From Gammaproteobacteria bacterium (GTDB lineage: Bacteria > Pseudomonadota > Gammaproteobacteria > Magnimaribacterales > Magnimaribacteraceae): DNA of 13,149 nt. Below the pieces are notes generated by a model. It ran no database searches, was not told where the DNA came from, and saw only the letters and a program-made list of their open reading frames with translations. Position numbers and translations under genes: made by a program. The DNA lies in NCBI GenBank assembly GCA_012965075.1, contig DTSY01000032.1, positions 1-13,149 of the forward strand, given 5' to 3'. This document shows positions 1 through 6,851 of the stretch, in pieces. How positions within the stretch are numbered: position 1 is the stretch's first letter; the number at the start of each line of letters is the position of its first letter.

Positions 1-1577
1 ATCCCTTGGCAAAGCCCTATCACAATATAAATTCTCCAGAAAACTTAAATTTTGAAACTGGAATAAAAAGAATAGCTTTATTTAGGCAATACGCTGGTCA
101 ATTCGTGCAAACTCGGGGAGGGTACTGGAAACTCTTTAAAGCTTGGTTAGCGAATGATGTTTCTCTTGCTTCGGCATCGTTTGACTACGATGCCCATAGA
201 GAGGCTTGGACAGAAGTGGCTAAGGCAGCACAAAAACACAATGACCCAGGAAACTTTACGACCTTTATAGGCTACGAATGGACTTCTGCCTTCTTGCAAC
301 CGGACGGTGGCGCTTATCACAGGAATGTCTTATTTAATTCCAGTAAAGCCCCAAAAAGACCCTTTACTAGGATGGATTCTCAAAATCCTGAGGATTTATG
401 GACTTGGATGGATACCATGAGAGATAAAGGGTTAGACAGTTTAGCGATACTTCATAATTCAAACCAATCCAATGGACAGGCTTTTCGACTAGCTTATTTT
501 GATGGTAGGCCACTCGATCAAGCCTACGCGGAGCAAAGAATGCGAAATGAACCGATGGTTGAGATTACCCAAATTAAAGGCACTTCTGAAACTCATCCCA
601 GATTATCTCCGAACGATGAGTGGGCTGGATTTGAGATATTGAACACACGAAAGGGGAAAACTAATTTTTACAGCTCGCCTCCTGGAAGTTACGTCAGAGA
701 GGCCTTAATGAATGGGATGGCATTAGAAAGAGAGGATAGAGGTAATCCTTTTAAGTTAGGATTTATTGGATCAAGTGACAATCACAATTCTTCGGGCTCA
801 TATGAAGAAGATAAATATTTCGGGACAACTCCACTAACAGGAGCTCCTGAGACTAGAGCTTCAGTCCCTATTAATGGAGAGTATCGTGATATGCGAACAG
901 CGCAGTTTGGAGCTTCTGGCTTAGCTGGTGTTTGGGCAGAAGAGAATACCAGAGAAGCAATCTTTAATGCCCTTAGAAGAAAAGAAACATTTGGAACTTC
1001 GGGTAATCGTATAAAGCTACGTTTTTTTGGTGGATTTGATTTATCAAATATTGACTTAAGCGCTGAGGATCTTGCTAAACAAGCTTATGGAAAAGGAGTA
1101 CCCATGGGGTCTGATCTAATGGGTCAAGGAACAAAAGCTCCTAGCTTTATAGTCTGGGCCCAAAGAGATAGTTACGGAGCCCCACTACAAAGGCTTCAAA
1201 TTATTAAGGGTTGGTATGACCATGGATACAAAAAGGAGACCCGAGAAAAAATTTACGATGTTGCTTGTTCAGACGGATTAGAGGTAGACCCCTTAACTCA
1301 TCGGTGCCCTAGCAATGGAGCTAAAGTTAATTTAACCAATTGCTCCATTTCTAATGATAAAGGAGCCTCTGAGCTAAAAACTGTTTGGACTGACCCAGAT
1401 TTTGAACCAGGTGTTGAAGCTTTTTACTACGTTAGAGTATTAGAAAATCCAACATGTCGTTGGACCACCTGGGATGCAATTAGAACAGATAATAAGATAA
1501 GACCTGGAGTAGACATAACCATACAAGAACGAGCCTGGTCTTCACCAATATGGTATAAAATTAACCAATTATTTTAA
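1..1577 (+). CDS. DUF3604 family protein (PHP-like putative metallohydrolase), 5'-truncated by the window edge
   Basis: Member of the DUF3604 family, whose reaction is not established; the family resembles PHP-type metal-dependent phosphoesterases. The reading frame is open to base 1. The first possible start, a TTG at 6, is not credible, because alignment with the complete paralogue at 2910-4979 shows that about 120-130 N-terminal residues are missing, including the signal sequence and the HxH metal motif. Visible conserved parts are HNDPGNFTTF near 237-266, an HRN motif near 319, an HNSN motif with His at 453-455, a second HP motif near 595, and the Asp-Asn-His triplet at 777-785, which corresponds to Asp-Thr-His in the paralogue. 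The C-terminal part has four cysteines at the same places as the paralogue (for example at 1266-1268), which suits a disulfide-bonded exported protein. The acyl-CoA dehydrogenase gene begins 10 bases after the stop, so the two are probably cotranscribed. Family assignment is firm; function is unknown. Confidence 0.88.
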   Translation, partial: PLAKPYHNINSPENLNFETGIKRIALFRQYAGQFVQTRGGYWKLFKAWLANDVSLASASFDYDAHREAWTEVAKAAQKHNDPGNFTTFIGYEWTSAFLQPDGGAYHRNVLFNSSKAPKRPFTRMDSQNPEDLWTWMDTMRDKGLDSLAILHNSNQSNGQAFRLAYFDGRPLDQAYAEQRMRNEPMVEITQIKGTSETHPRLSPNDEWAGFEILNTRKGKTNFYSSPPGSYVREALMNGMALEREDRGNPFKLGFIGSSDNHNSSGSYEEDKYFGTTPLTGAPETRASVPINGEYRDMRTAQFGASGLAGVWAEENTREAIFNALRRKETFGTSGNRIKLRFFGGFDLSNIDLSAEDLAKQAYGKGVPMGSDLMGQGTKAPSFIVWAQRDSYGAPLQRLQIIKGWYDHGYKKETREKIYDVACSDGLEVDPLTHRCPSNGAKVNLTNCSISNDKGASELKTVWTDPDFEPGVEAFYYVRVLENPTCRWTTWDAIRTDNKIRPGVDITIQERAWSSPIWYKINQLF

Positions 1578-1581
1578 GGAG
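1576..1581 (+). promoter_or_regulatory. Strong ribosome binding site for the acyl-CoA dehydrogenase
   Basis: AAGGAG overlaps the TAA stop of the upstream DUF3604 gene and lies 6 bases before the ATG at 1588. It fixes the start of the dehydrogenase and indicates that it is translated from the same message as the gene before it. Confidence 0.75.
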
Positions 1582-1587
1582 AAAGAA

Positions 1588-2841
1588 ATGACAACAATAA
1601 ACCAAGAACTTTTTCAATTAGCTATGTCTGAAGAGGCCCGACCATTAATGGACTTAGTTAAGAAACACTGCGAAGAAAACGTAGCTCCTATTCAACAGGA
1701 GTTTTATGACTTACATAATCAAAAGGAAGATCGATGGTCCTGGCATCCTCGCCAGCTAGAACTCTTAGAAGGCGCAAAAGATAAAGCCAGAGAACTGGGA
1801 TTATGGAATTTCTTTTTGCCGGATAATGACGGAAATATAGGAGAGGGACTTACTAACTTAGATTATGCATACATAGCAGATGATTTAGGCAAGTACCCCT
1901 TGGCATCAGAATCCATGAACTGTAGTGCTCCTGACACAGGCAACATGGAAGTGTTGCAGCAGGTGGGTACTCCAGAACAAAAGAAAGAATGGTTAGAGCC
2001 ACTTTTAAATGGAGAGATAAGATCTGCTTACGCCATGACAGAACCTAATCTGGCTTCATCTGACGCTAAAAATATCAGCACCAGTGCGGTATTGGATGGT
2101 GATGAATGGGTTATTAATGGAGAAAAGTTTTATATATCCGGGGCAGGTGACCCTCGATGTAAGATCATGATAACCATGGTTAAGACCAGCCCAGATGCGC
2201 ATCCTTCAAAGCAACAATCTCAAATCTTGGTGCCTAAAGACAATCCGGGTGTTGAGATTCTTGAAGGTATGCAAGTCTTTGGACACGATCATGCACCGCA
2301 AGGGCATATGCATATTAGATTGAATAATGTTCGCGTTCCTAAAGAAAATATTCTATTGGGCGAAGGAAGAGGATTTGAAATATCACAGGTTCGGCTTGGA
2401 CCAGGTAGGATTCATCACTGCATGCGTACCGTTGGAAAAGCAGAAAAAGCTTTGGAGCTAATGGTCAAAAGAGCCGGCTCTAGGGAAGCCTTCGGAAAAC
2501 CCATTGCTAAATTGGGAAAAAATGTAGAGGTTATCTCTCGAGCAAGAATAGAAATCAATGCTATGAGGTTATCTGTATTACAAGCAGCAAAGGCCATGGA
2601 TGTGTTAGGTAACAAGGAAGCGAGGATATATATCAGTGCAGTAAAGGCAATGGTTCCAGAAAAGGCCTGCTTGATAATTGATCAGGCAATTCAAATGCAT
2701 GGTGCGGCAGGCATCTCACAATGGACACCTCTAGCTGGCATGTATACTGATATAAGGCACTTAAGGTTTGCTGATGGTCCTGATGAAGTCCACCACATGG
2801 TTGTAGGAAGGGCTGAACTTCAGAAATACGACCTCTGGTAG
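1588..2841 (+). CDS. Acyl-CoA dehydrogenase, ACAD10/ACAD11-like subfamily
   Basis: FAD-dependent flavoenzyme expected to introduce an alpha,beta double bond into an acyl-CoA in the cytoplasm and pass electrons to ETF. The 417-residue length and domain order are typical: N-terminal helical domain (about 1-145), middle beta domain opening with YAMTEPNLASSDAKNI (148-163), C-terminal helical domain (about 260-417) with GPGRIHH (271-277), REAFGKP (299-305) and QMHGAAG (369-375). The ASSDA form of the flavin motif and the C-terminal ADGPDEVH (395-402) match the ACAD10/ACAD11 branch rather than medium- or short-chain enzymes. At the position of the catalytic Glu of medium-chain enzymes (in YEGT) this protein has Asp396. 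The start is set by an AAGGAG at 6 bases. It lies between two DUF3604 genes and follows the first closely. The exact substrate is unknown; a 4-hydroxyacyl or branched acyl-CoA is possible from subfamily resemblance only. Confidence 0.92.
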   Translation: MTTINQELFQLAMSEEARPLMDLVKKHCEENVAPIQQEFYDLHNQKEDRWSWHPRQLELLEGAKDKARELGLWNFFLPDNDGNIGEGLTNLDYAYIADDLGKYPLASESMNCSAPDTGNMEVLQQVGTPEQKKEWLEPLLNGEIRSAYAMTEPNLASSDAKNISTSAVLDGDEWVINGEKFYISGAGDPRCKIMITMVKTSPDAHPSKQQSQILVPKDNPGVEILEGMQVFGHDHAPQGHMHIRLNNVRVPKENILLGEGRGFEISQVRLGPGRIHHCMRTVGKAEKALELMVKRAGSREAFGKPIAKLGKNVEVISRARIEINAMRLSVLQAAKAMDVLGNKEARIYISAVKAMVPEKACLIIDQAIQMHGAAGISQWTPLAGMYTDIRHLRFADGPDEVHHMVVGRAELQKYDLW

Positions 2842-2864
2842 ACTGGCAATTAACTTTTTATTTA

Positions 2865-2899
2865 CTACTTATTCTGTTATAAGTAGCAGAGCTTTTTTT
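2865..2899 (+). terminator. Possible weak intrinsic terminator or attenuating hairpin
   Basis: A perfect 8-bp inverted repeat (CTACTTAT, loop of 6, ATAAGTAG, 2865-2886) is followed after six bases by seven T residues (2893-2899). The stem is AT-rich and the T run does not abut it, so termination would be partial at best. It sits between the acyl-CoA dehydrogenase and the second DUF3604 gene and may separate two transcription units. Confidence 0.35.
2875..2883 (+). promoter_or_regulatory. Candidate extended -10 promoter for the second DUF3604 operon
   Basis: TGTTATAAG fits the extended -10 pattern TGnTATAAT with one mismatch. No good -35 is seen upstream (only a T-rich run near 2855-2860), which extended -10 promoters tolerate. 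Transcription would start near 2890, just ahead of the AGGGGA ribosome binding site (2900-2905). It overlaps the right arm of the hairpin at 2865-2886, so the two readings compete. Confidence 0.3.
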
Positions 2900-2909
2900 A
2901 GGGGAAAAG

Positions 2910-4979
2910 ATGAGATATTTATACAGAAATTTAAGTTTAGTTTTCGTAGTATTTTTATGGAGTTGTACTTCAGGTGACGACATTGTTGACTACAGCAATC
3001 TGGGTCCTGATGAGACAGAATCTGGAAACACGCCTGGATTTAGCGAAGATAGAAATGTTTATTTTGGAGATCTACATGTCCATACTAAGCACTCTTTCGA
3101 TGCTTATATTTTTGGTACTACAGCCACTCCTGATGATGCTTATAAATACGCTAAAGGTGGAACGATTCAGCATCCTTTAGGTTTTGACATGCAACTGAGG
3201 GAACCGCTAGATTTTTACGCGGTAACTGATCATGGCTTTCTGATGGGTAATGTAGAATGGTGGGCCGACCCTAATAACACTACACCAGGCACTGAACCTT
3301 TTACAAACCTTAACATTCCTGAGAATAGAACCGTTGAATCGATTCCCAGAAGGGGAGCTTTGTTTGCTACTCAAGTCAGAAGCTTAGTTGCGGATTTCAA
3401 TTTTATGGGAATGGTAAAGTATTTGTGGACGGGAGATCAGGCACGGGTGATAAGTATTTACGACGTTGATAAACACAGGTCAGCGTGGAGAGATATTATT
3501 CGTAGTGCCCAAGAACACAATGATCCCGGAAATTTTACGACCTTTGTAGCTTATGAATACACCAGCTCAACTACCCGTTCTGGTGAGAACGTAAGTACTC
3601 TCAATCCTCTTGGAACAGGGCCTTATGAAGGAGGAAACCTGCACAGAAATGTAGTTTTTAAAGGGGATCGTGTAACAGTTGAACCATTTTCAAGATTAAA
3701 ATCTTTAAACCCTGAAGACTTGTGGACTTGGATGGATGGTTTAAGAGAAAGGGGTGTTGATACGTTAGCCATTCCTCATAATTCCAATGGCTCTAATGGT
3801 CAAATGTTTGAATTAGAAAATTGGGCAGGGTACCCAATAGGTAAAGAGTACGCTGAATTTAGAATGAGAAACGAGCCCCTTGTAGAAATAACACAAGTTA
3901 AAGGCACTTCTGATACACACCCCTTATTATCACCAAATGACGAGTGGGCAGATTTTGAAATTATGGACACCAGAGTAGGGGGAACAGGTTGGAGTAGGCC
4001 AGATGGAAGTTATGTCAGACAAGCGTATCTAGACGGTATAAGTTTACAAGAAGAACAAAGGGGTAATCCGTATAAATTTGGTCTAGTAGGAGCAAGTGAT
4101 ACTCATACGGGAGCTATTTCAGATGATGAATCAGATTTCCATTCCAAAATAGGTATCTTGGATGGAACCCCTCAAGGCAGAGGTTCGGTTCCGTTACCAG
4201 ATGAGCAAGTTCAACTAATTATGGACAATGATGATTTACCCGGCGCTAGATTAATAGGTTTAAAGAAATTTGGAGATACTTATTACAGTAACCCCGGTTT
4301 TCGTCAATGGAGTGCATCTGGATTGGCTGTAGTTTGGGCCGAAGAAAATACAAGAGACTCCATTTTCAATGCTTTTAGAAGGAAAGAAACTTATGCCACA
4401 TCTGGTAGTAAAATCAAATTGAGATTTTTTGCAGGAGAAGATTTAAGTGATACTTCTCTTTCGGACGAAGATCTAATTAAACAAGCTTACTCAAAAGGGG
4501 TGCCAATGGGAGGGGATCTTGTTGGTGGAGATGAGTCACCTGAATTTTTAGTTTGGGCGGTAAGTGACACCAGAGGAGCTCCGCTACAAAGGGTACAAAT
4601 TATCAAAGGTTTTGCTGAAAATGCCATAGGTGAACCTGTAGGTAGGCCTAATGAACAGGTTTACGATGTAGCTTGTTCCGACGGTCTTGAAGTAGATCCT
4701 GAAACTCACAGATGCGCAGATAATGGAGCTAAAGTTAACCTTTCAGATTGTTCTATTAGCTCTAATCTAGGCGCTTCAGAATTAAAAACCTATTGGAAAG
4801 ATCCTGACTTTAACCCTACCCAAAAAGCTTTTTATTATGTAAGAGTATTAGAGAACCCAACTTGTCGTTGGTCTACTTGGGACGCAATTAGAAATGGTGT
4901 CGAACCCAGACCAGACTTACACAAGACTCTACAGGAAAGAGCTTGGTCTTCACCGATCTGGTATACGCCTGAAGCATAG
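2910..4979 (+). CDS. DUF3604 family lipoprotein (PHP-like putative metallohydrolase), complete
   Basis: Complete 689-residue DUF3604 protein. The N-terminus is a signal peptide with a lipobox-like LWSC (16-19), predicting lipidation at Cys19 and an envelope location. PHP-like metal ligands are visible in order: His56-x-His58 in GDLHVHT, Asp107-His108 in AVTDHG, Glu216, His245 in LHRN, His290 in PHNSN, and Asp397-x-His399 in SDTH. These are inferred ligands by analogy to the PHP fold, not proven. Four further cysteines (589, 602, 614, 652) are shared with the truncated paralogue upstream and could form two disulfides. Compared with that copy it carries about 26 extra residues between 429 and 468 and about 15 extra near 220-242. 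The start is supported by AGGGGA at about 5 bases. The foldase gene follows after 15 bases. The family has no established reaction; a phosphoesterase-like or other hydrolytic activity is an inference. Confidence 0.9.
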   Translation: MRYLYRNLSLVFVVFLWSCTSGDDIVDYSNLGPDETESGNTPGFSEDRNVYFGDLHVHTKHSFDAYIFGTTATPDDAYKYAKGGTIQHPLGFDMQLREPLDFYAVTDHGFLMGNVEWWADPNNTTPGTEPFTNLNIPENRTVESIPRRGALFATQVRSLVADFNFMGMVKYLWTGDQARVISIYDVDKHRSAWRDIIRSAQEHNDPGNFTTFVAYEYTSSTTRSGENVSTLNPLGTGPYEGGNLHRNVVFKGDRVTVEPFSRLKSLNPEDLWTWMDGLRERGVDTLAIPHNSNGSNGQMFELENWAGYPIGKEYAEFRMRNEPLVEITQVKGTSDTHPLLSPNDEWADFEIMDTRVGGTGWSRPDGSYVRQAYLDGISLQEEQRGNPYKFGLVGASDTHTGAISDDESDFHSKIGILDGTPQGRGSVPLPDEQVQLIMDNDDLPGARLIGLKKFGDTYYSNPGFRQWSASGLAVVWAEENTRDSIFNAFRRKETYATSGSKIKLRFFAGEDLSDTSLSDEDLIKQAYSKGVPMGGDLVGGDESPEFLVWAVSDTRGAPLQRVQIIKGFAENAIGEPVGRPNEQVYDVACSDGLEVDPETHRCADNGAKVNLSDCSISSNLGASELKTYWKDPDFNPTQKAFYYVRVLENPTCRWSTWDAIRNGVEPRPDLHKTLQERAWSSPIWYTPEA

Positions 4980-4994
4980 ATATTAGAGGCCTTA

Positions 4995-5801
4995 ATGACT
5001 AAGAAGTTACTCTCCTTCTTATGCATAGGTCTAGCTATTCTTCTACTAGATATTTGGTTTGATTCCAGTAATCAAGATAAAACTATCATCCTCTATGATG
5101 ATGAGGTAAATAGTTTAATAGAAACTTGGACAGCACAAGTTGGTAGACCGCCAAATAACCAAGATTTTCAAGGAATTATCAACCAACTAGTTGAAGAAGA
5201 GATTCTTTATAGAGAGGCCTTAAAACTAAACCTAGATAAAGACGATATCATTATCAAAAGGAGACTGGCTCAAAAGATAGGTTTTTTAAAAGAAGAAGAA
5301 CAGAGCAGGCCTCCCACTGAATCAGATCTTGAAGAGTATTTCCAATCTAAAGAAGCTGATTACTATATGGACAGAAGAATAAGCTTTAGTCATCTTTACT
5401 TCTCTAAAGAGAAGAATGGATCCGAAAGGGCAGTGAATGCCCTCAAAGTAATGCGAGATCACAATAACCTACCTGATAGTGACCCTTTTTTAGTTGGAAA
5501 AAACTTTATCAATAAAACTTCCAAAGAGATTGATAGAGATTTTGGTGTTGGTTTTTCTGAAAATTTTATCTATAAAGAGGTGGGAGCTTGGGTAGGCCCT
5601 TTTGATTCCATCTATGGAACTCATTTAATTAAAATTTCTCAAATTACGGAAGCTAAATCACCTGATTTTGAAGAAGTGAAGAGAGCAGTATTAATTAACT
5701 ATTTGTTGGATAAGAAACAAGAGAGTATGAAAAATTATATTGAAGATTTAAAAAAGGATTATGAAATTCAAATCAATCCTAAATTTAATTACCAAGATTA
5801 A
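4995..5801 (+). CDS. Membrane-anchored parvulin-type peptidyl-prolyl cis-trans isomerase
   Basis: Predicted periplasmic foldase that would catalyse proline isomerisation or act as a chaperone, anchored by one N-terminal membrane segment (about residues 5-22). After a helical region (about 33-125, with the charged VEEEILYREA stretch seen in PpiC/SurA relatives) comes a divergent parvulin domain: ISFSHLYFS (129-137) matches the first strand with His133, and GAWVGPFDSIYGTHLIKIS (197-215) matches the conserved closing part. The 268-residue length suits the rotamase families next to HupE-type genes. There is no lipobox at Cys10. The start has AGAGG (4985-4989) five bases before the ATG. It begins 15 bases after the DUF3604 lipoprotein and its stop overlaps the next start by one base. 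The context suggests it helps fold that lipoprotein or the permease's exported domain; this is inference. Confidence 0.8.
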   Translation: MTKKLLSFLCIGLAILLLDIWFDSSNQDKTIILYDDEVNSLIETWTAQVGRPPNNQDFQGIINQLVEEEILYREALKLNLDKDDIIIKRRLAQKIGFLKEEEQSRPPTESDLEEYFQSKEADYYMDRRISFSHLYFSKEKNGSERAVNALKVMRDHNNLPDSDPFLVGKNFINKTSKEIDRDFGVGFSENFIYKEVGAWVGPFDSIYGTHLIKISQITEAKSPDFEEVKRAVLINYLLDKKQESMKNYIEDLKKDYEIQINPKFNYQD

Positions 5802-5803
5802 TG
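5799..5803 (+). promoter_or_regulatory. TAATG stop/start overlap coupling foldase and HupE-type permease
   Basis: The TAA stop of the isomerase and the ATG of the permease share one base. There is no good Shine-Dalgarno in the AT-rich sequence just upstream (AAATTTAATTACCAAGAT), so the permease is probably translated by reinitiating ribosomes. This supports a shared operon. Confidence 0.65.
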
Positions 5804-6760
5804 TCAAAATTAATTTTTTTAATTTCTTTAATCTTAATTAGTTTTAACAATCTTCAAGCCCACGAGTTAAATCCTGCTCGGCTAACTTTAAGCGAGGTTG
5901 AAACCAAGTCTTTTGATGTAGTTTGGAGATTTCCTTCTAATGTTTTAACGCAACCAGGAAGTGTTGTTTTTCCATCAGATTGCAAGGAAACACTTAACTC
6001 TTTGCCTGAGATAGAAGGTAAGTACCAAGTAACCATATCTAGCTTAGTTTGTGAGTCAGATCTGAGAAACCAAGAGCTGACAATTAAAGGATTGACCAGA
6101 ATGACCGACGCTCTCATTAGTATTCAATTCATTGATGGAGGCCAGTATGAAGGTCTGGTATCAGTAAATAAACCTAAGGTGATGATTCCAGGGGAATCTA
6201 ACCTATATCCTACCAATTACTTTTGGTTGGGCGTGGAACATCTTTTAAGCGGAATTGATCATTTAATTTTTGTTCTAGGTCTGATCTTCATAGTGGTTGG
6301 CTTTAAGACCTTGATTAAGACTATTACCGCCTTTACCTTAGCTCACAGCCTGACTCTTGCCTTATCTGTAACTGGTATCTTTCAATTACCCCAATCTAGC
6401 GCGGAAGCCCTGATAGCCTTAACTCTTATTTATTTGGCTCTAGAAGTGGGGAATGGAGAAAAATATAAGAAAACGCCTTGGTTATTAGCGTTTGGCTTCG
6501 GTTTATTACATGGGTTTGGGTTTGCGGGAGCCTTGTCTGAAATAGGATTCTCAGAAGCATCTTTACTTTATTCCCTATTTTTCTTTAATTTAGGCATAGA
6601 AGCGGGTCAGTTGCTGGTGGTACCATTTTTTGTGATGTTTGTATGGATACTAAACAGAATTAAGATTACTCAGATAACTTTTCAACTGTCTTCCTACCTG
6701 ATCGGCGGAATAGCTTGTTTCTGGTTAATCGAAAGGGTCAACAAGATATTAATTTTTTAG
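5801..6760 (+). CDS. HupE/UreJ-type metal permease with exported N-terminal domain
   Basis: Inner-membrane protein of the HupE/UreJ_2 type, related to nickel/cobalt permeases of hydrogenase and urease clusters. A signal peptide (1-20, likely cleaved before His21 in LQA-HEL) leads into a soluble exported domain of about 115 residues with two cysteines (61, 84). About six membrane segments follow from about residue 138 to the end. Likely metal ligands in or near the membrane are His147, Asp153 and His154 in GVEHLLSGIDH, His182 in AHSLTL, His237 in LLHGFGFAG, and Asn263/Glu267 in FNLGIEAGQ. The 319-residue length is normal for the two-domain form. No hydrogenase or urease genes are nearby, so the transported metal and its consumer are open. 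The metal-ligand-rich DUF3604 protein in the same operon is an obvious candidate client. Confidence 0.82.
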   Translation: MSKLIFLISLILISFNNLQAHELNPARLTLSEVETKSFDVVWRFPSNVLTQPGSVVFPSDCKETLNSLPEIEGKYQVTISSLVCESDLRNQELTIKGLTRMTDALISIQFIDGGQYEGLVSVNKPKVMIPGESNLYPTNYFWLGVEHLLSGIDHLIFVLGLIFIVVGFKTLIKTITAFTLAHSLTLALSVTGIFQLPQSSAEALIALTLIYLALEVGNGEKYKKTPWLLAFGFGLLHGFGFAGALSEIGFSEASLLYSLFFFNLGIEAGQLLVVPFFVMFVWILNRIKITQITFQLSSYLIGGIACFWLIERVNKILIF

Positions 6761-6761
6761 G

Positions 6762-6790
6762 TTGATCATCCCTAGGGGGTGTATTACTAT
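6762..6790 (+). promoter_or_regulatory. Candidate sigma-70-type promoter for the TonB-dependent receptor
   Basis: TTGATC (6762-6767) and TACTAT (6785-6790), each matching four of six consensus positions, are 17 bases apart in the 91-base gap before the receptor gene. A perfect palindrome CCCTAGGG (6770-6777) lies in the spacer and could bind a regulator. Other TATAAA sequences at 6797-6802 and 6828-6833 lack a convincing -35, so the choice is uncertain. Confidence 0.25.
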
Positions 6791-6840
6791 CAAGATTATA
6801 AAGCACTTATCCAAAGGTGTTTGAGTGTATAAATAATTAT

Positions 6841-6846
6841 GGGGAG
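6841..6846 (+). promoter_or_regulatory. Ribosome binding site of the TonB-dependent receptor
   Basis: GGGGAG lies five bases before the ATG at 6852. It favours that start over the in-frame ATG for Met7, which has no purine-rich sequence at the right distance. Confidence 0.6.
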
Positions 6847-6851
6847 AAATT

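Noticed and set aside
6..8. TTG as a start codon for the first DUF3604 gene
   Set aside because: The frame is open to the window edge, and the paralogue shows that the N-terminal signal and HxH motif must lie upstream; no ribosome binding site is visible.
2415..2615. Small - strand reading frame inside the acyl-CoA dehydrogenase
   Set aside because: It lies fully antisense to a well-conserved coding region, and its product shows no recognisable family.
2974..3180. Small + strand reading frame inside the DUF3604 lipoprotein gene
   Set aside because: It is out of frame within a conserved region that includes the HxH metal motif, and it has no ribosome binding site.
4835..5026. Small - strand reading frame across the DUF3604/foldase junction
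   Set aside because: It is antisense to the conserved end of DUF3604 and the start of the foldase, and its product is not recognisable.
5854..6117. 87-residue - strand reading frame inside the HupE-type gene
   Set aside because: It is antisense to the exported domain of a recognised protein and is explained as a shadow of its codon pattern.
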